Assembly (NCBI RefSeq): GCF_014207135.1
Contig: NZ_JACHCC010000010.1
Location: forward strand, 62,001 to 126,000
DNA from: Pedobacter cryoconitis
GTDB lineage: Bacteria > Bacteroidota > Bacteroidia > Sphingobacteriales > Sphingobacteriaceae
Length of the DNA stretch: 64,000 nt
Direction of reading: 5' to 3'
The position numbers and the translations under genes were made by a program. The notes under the pieces are model-generated. The model saw only the letters and a list, made by a program, of their open reading frames with translations. It did not search any database and was not told where the DNA came from. Positions 61,660 through 64,000 of this stretch are shown here, piece after piece (the first letter of the stretch is position 1; each line of letters begins with the position of its first letter).

Positions 61660-62568
61660 ATGGGTTTAAAAATTATAAAATTTATATTTTTTGGAAATTA
61701 TTTTATTGGCTTACTCGCTATTGCACTGACTGTAGAATCTACATTGCAATTAAAGGTGCCATTTAATTCCCTGACTTATTATATACTGTTGTTCCTTGCT
61801 CCTATAGTCTATTATACCTATGCCTATATGGGGGCAACCAATAGTCAGCCAGGACAGAATCCCAGGACGGTCTGGTATGCAGAACATCATAATTTTGTGC
61901 GGTTGAGTCAGTTTATACTTAGCTTGGTTTGCAGTGGACTGGTTTTTTATTTGATCATCGATAATTTTGAAGCCATTCTGCATTTACCACTGGTGTACTG
62001 GATTGTTGTTGGATTGGTATTAGCTATGGCCATTTTATATTATGGACTAGTACCTGTCTTTTTCTTCAATCTTAACCTGAGGAATACAGGCTGGTTTAAA
62101 CCTTTTATTATTGGCTTTGTATGGGCGGCAACGGCAAATCTGTTGCCATTGATAGTACTTAAAGTTCAATCCGGTACTGACGTTGCCAGAACTACACTAT
62201 GGTATTTTCTATTTGTGAAAAACTGGATGTTCTGTACGGTGAACGCTATTATGTTTGATATGAAGGATTATGCGATAGACTCAAATAGTCAGTTGAAAAC
62301 ATTTGTGGTTAGAATTGGCCTCAAAAAGACTATATTTTATGTATTGATGCCTCTTTTAATTACAGGAGCGCTTTCCTTACTGATATTTGCATGCATCGAA
62401 CATTTTACTGTATCCAGGGTATTGCTTAATCTGATTCCTTTTGTACTTACTGCTATAGTAGCCTACTCCATGAATAAAAGAAAGAAAATATTTTATTACC
62501 TTATTGTCATTGACGGACTGATTCTGGTTAAGGCAGTTTGTGGTATTATAGCGATGCAATTTATTTAG
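61660..62568 (+). CDS. UbiA-like membrane protein with a degenerate first aspartate motif
   Basis: 302 residues with about nine membrane helices. The second UbiA-type aspartate motif is present as Asp200-x2-Asp203-x3-Asp207 (DMKDYAID), followed by QLKTFVVRIG. The first motif (normally NDxxDxxxD) appears lost: the aligned segment is YAYMGATNSQ (54-63), then the NPRTVWY turn. It may be a non-catalytic or altered prenyl/polyketide-type transferase relative. The methyltransferase downstream starts 8 bp later. Confidence 0.7.
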   Translation: MGLKIIKFIFFGNYFIGLLAIALTVESTLQLKVPFNSLTYYILLFLAPIVYYTYAYMGATNSQPGQNPRTVWYAEHHNFVRLSQFILSLVCSGLVFYLIIDNFEAILHLPLVYWIVVGLVLAMAILYYGLVPVFFFNLNLRNTGWFKPFIIGFVWAATANLLPLIVLKVQSGTDVARTTLWYFLFVKNWMFCTVNAIMFDMKDYAIDSNSQLKTFVVRIGLKKTIFYVLMPLLITGALSLLIFACIEHFTVSRVLLNLIPFVLTAIVAYSMNKRKKIFYYLIVIDGLILVKAVCGIIAMQFI

Positions 62569-62576
62569 GCAAAGGA

Positions 62577-63209
62577 ATGAAGAATAACTATGACAATATT
62601 GCAGGATACTATGATGTGTTGAGTAGGCTGGTTTTTTTTCGTACACAGGTTAATGCACAATTGGATCAGCTTAAGGCTATTCCGTCCGGTAGTACTGTCC
62701 TGATTGTTGGAGGGGGGACGGGATGGATACTCGAAGAGATCGCTAAAATCCATCCTTCTGGATTAACCATCACATATGTGGAGATTTCAGTAAAAATGAT
62801 CGAGTTGTCAAAGCAGAGAAATACAGCAGATAATATACTGGAGTATGTTCATACTTCAATGGAAGATTTTAAATCCCCTGTTTCTTATGATGTGGTAATT
62901 ACCGCATTTTTCTTTGATAATTTTTCTGCAGAAACTATTGGTCGGGTTTTTAATCAGCTGCATGTATTACTTAAATCAGGTGGGAAGTGGTTATTCGTTG
63001 ATTTCTATTATACAAAAGAATCAGGAAAGAAGTGGCAATGGCTACTTTTAAAAATTATGTATTTGTTTTTTGATAAAGTATCAGCTGTGGAAGCGAAATC
63101 ATTGATTAACACTGAACATTATTTTAGGGAAAGACTATATCTTCCTGTAAAAACAGCCTTTTATTATGGTGGTTTCATTAAATCGGTCATTTATCTGAAA
63201 TCTGAATGA
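62577..63209 (+). CDS. Class I SAM-dependent methyltransferase
   Basis: 210 residues from the ATG at 62577, which has a good AAAGGA ribosome site; an upstream start would overlap the previous gene by 31 bp. The SAM-binding motif is VLIVGGGTGWILEEI and acidic ITYVEISVKM; later motifs are VVITAFFFDNF and LLKSGGKWLFVDFYY. Substrate unknown. The pairing with the UbiA-like gene suggests a quinone- or lipid-type substrate (inference). Confidence 0.85.
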   Translation: MKNNYDNIAGYYDVLSRLVFFRTQVNAQLDQLKAIPSGSTVLIVGGGTGWILEEIAKIHPSGLTITYVEISVKMIELSKQRNTADNILEYVHTSMEDFKSPVSYDVVITAFFFDNFSAETIGRVFNQLHVLLKSGGKWLFVDFYYTKESGKKWQWLLLKIMYLFFDKVSAVEAKSLINTEHYFRERLYLPVKTAFYYGGFIKSVIYLKSE

Positions 63210-63439
63210 ATTTCTATCGTGGACAATCTGAATTTGTTAATGTAAATAAGAGGTTCTTAGTAATCTAGTCAATACAATGTCATTTAAATAGATGATTGTA
63301 TCTTTTTTGATGTAATAAAGGTTCTTTTTATTCTGTAAAACAGGCTTTTTGTAGTTGTGAAGCTAATTTTTAGACTGAATTGTTTGAATTTAATAAGAAT
63401 TGATTTGAACTGAATATTTTCAATTGATGTCTGAACAGA

Positions 63440-63447
63440 TACTTTTG
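63440..63447 (+). promoter_or_regulatory. -7 promoter element of the TolC-type gene
   Basis: TACTTTTG, the Bacteroidota -7 consensus TAnnTTTG and identical to the element in the tetR and spt promoters. About 52 bp before the ATG at 63500. The rest of 63210-63499 shows no gene. Confidence 0.55.
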
Positions 63448-63499
63448 TGGCGTACGATAAACACATAGTAGAACATCGATTTAATTTAACATCAATACA

Positions 63500-64000
63500 A
63501 TGCCCCGGATATCTTTTTCTACACTCCTTTTTTCTTCAATCCTGTGTACTGCTGTTACTGTTGATGCCCAAACCTTAAACATGAAGGAGGCAGTCAATAC
63601 AGCAATTACTAACTATGGAACTATAAAAGCAAAAGGCAATTACGTTAACGCCTCTAAACAAACAGTTGAACAGGCCAAAAGGGATTATCTCCCTAACTTT
63701 ACTCTTGCTGCGCAGCAGGATTATGGTACAATCAATGGACAGAACGGGCCGCTCTCCGCTTTGGGTGGGTTAAGTACTGCTTCATCTGGCCCGGCTTTGG
63801 CACAACAGAACTGGAACGCTGCTTTTGGTGCATTATATCTTAGTAATGTTAACTGGGACTTTTTTAGTTTTGGAAGGATCCGCGAGAAAATCAACGTCTC
63901 TAAAGCTGCGCTGAAAAGAGATGTCAATGATCTGAATCAAGAAATATTTCAACATGAAATACGTGTTTCAGCTGCTTATCTCAATCTGCTGGCCGCACAA
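63500..64000 (+). CDS. TolC family outer-membrane efflux protein, N-terminal part
   Basis: 167 codons to the window edge. Signal peptide (about 1-27, ending VDAQ), then the TolC/OEP pattern: TLNMKEAVNTAITNYGTIKAK, VEQAKRDYLPNFTLA, a beta/linker region, and the WDFFSFGRIREKINVSKAALKRDVNDL helix start (positions about 120-150). The rest lies outside the window. It would form the outer-membrane channel of a multidrug or type I secretion system. Confidence 0.88.
   Translation, partial: MPRISFSTLLFSSILCTAVTVDAQTLNMKEAVNTAITNYGTIKAKGNYVNASKQTVEQAKRDYLPNFTLAAQQDYGTINGQNGPLSALGGLSTASSGPALAQQNWNAAFGALYLSNVNWDFFSFGRIREKINVSKAALKRDVNDLNQEIFQHEIRVSAAYLNLLAAQ

Noticed and set aside
1..64000. tRNA, rRNA, CRISPR, insertion sequences or prophage
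   Set aside because: No cloverleaf-like, array-like or transposase/integrase sequence was seen on either strand by reading; a tRNAscan or IS search could still find a short element.

Overview
The window looks like chromosomal DNA of a Bacteroidota species, most likely Sphingobacteriaceae close to Pedobacter. The grounds are AT-rich DNA, several promoters with the Bacteroidota -7 element TAnnTTTG, SusC/TonB-type receptors with carboxypeptidase-like N-termini, many lipoproteins, an ECF sigma factor paired with a barrel-type membrane partner, and sphingolipid genes. The genus is an inference. I see no tRNA, rRNA, CRISPR array, insertion sequence or phage module.

Layout. 1-5.0 kb: the end of a sugar-acid catabolism unit (FAH-type hydrolase, SDR), a small HCNGKC-motif membrane protein before a TonB-dependent receptor, and a DUF4136 lipoprotein. 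5.4-11.5 kb: myo-inositol-1-phosphate synthase, a TlpA-type thioredoxin, a GNAT protein, a GH30 lipoprotein, and a GyrI-like and a VOC protein. 11.6-28.0 kb: a cobamide salvage and late-assembly locus in three blocks. These are cobQ-cobD-cbiB-P-loop ATPase; a cobalamin riboswitch followed by btuF-btuC-btuD-TonB receptor; and, beyond a divergent GH31 gene, pduO-cobU-cobT-cobS-cobC. No corrin-ring genes are present. 28-37 kb: a MOSC protein, a tandem pair of unrecognised four-cysteine small proteins with a strongly conserved duplicated leader, a dicarboxylate/amino acid symporter, a GH125 mannosidase, a DUF4397 lipoprotein, and an ECF sigma factor with its membrane partner.

37.2-47.5 kb is the centrepiece. 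A TetR regulator precedes a tightly packed operon for inositol-phosphoceramide-type sphingolipids: serine palmitoyltransferase, a collapsed remnant of a GNAT-like ceramide synthase, an NAD-dependent reductase of the CerR type, a PgpA-like phosphatase, a GtrA-like membrane protein, a DUF5686 outer-membrane protein, a CDP-alcohol phosphatidyltransferase fused to DUF4833, a fatty-acid 2-hydroxylase-like protein and an Aur1/PAP2-like inositolphosphotransferase. The inositol-phosphate synthase at 5.4 kb supplies the headgroup precursor. Two similar 21-bp palindromes lie at the tetR and spt promoters.

47.5-64 kb is mostly housekeeping: xseAB, a TPR protein, a receiver-domain protein, an Hc1-type histone-like protein, an aldo/keto reductase, a second cobalamin riboswitch with no recognisable target, a thioesterase, a Gfo/Idh oxidoreductase, rpiA, a C1 peptidase, a CobW-type GTPase, an M1 peptidase, a Xre-RES toxin-antitoxin pair with an upstream inverted repeat, a hydroxyisobutyrate dehydrogenase-type enzyme, a degenerate UbiA-like membrane protein, a methyltransferase and the start of a TolC-type efflux protein.
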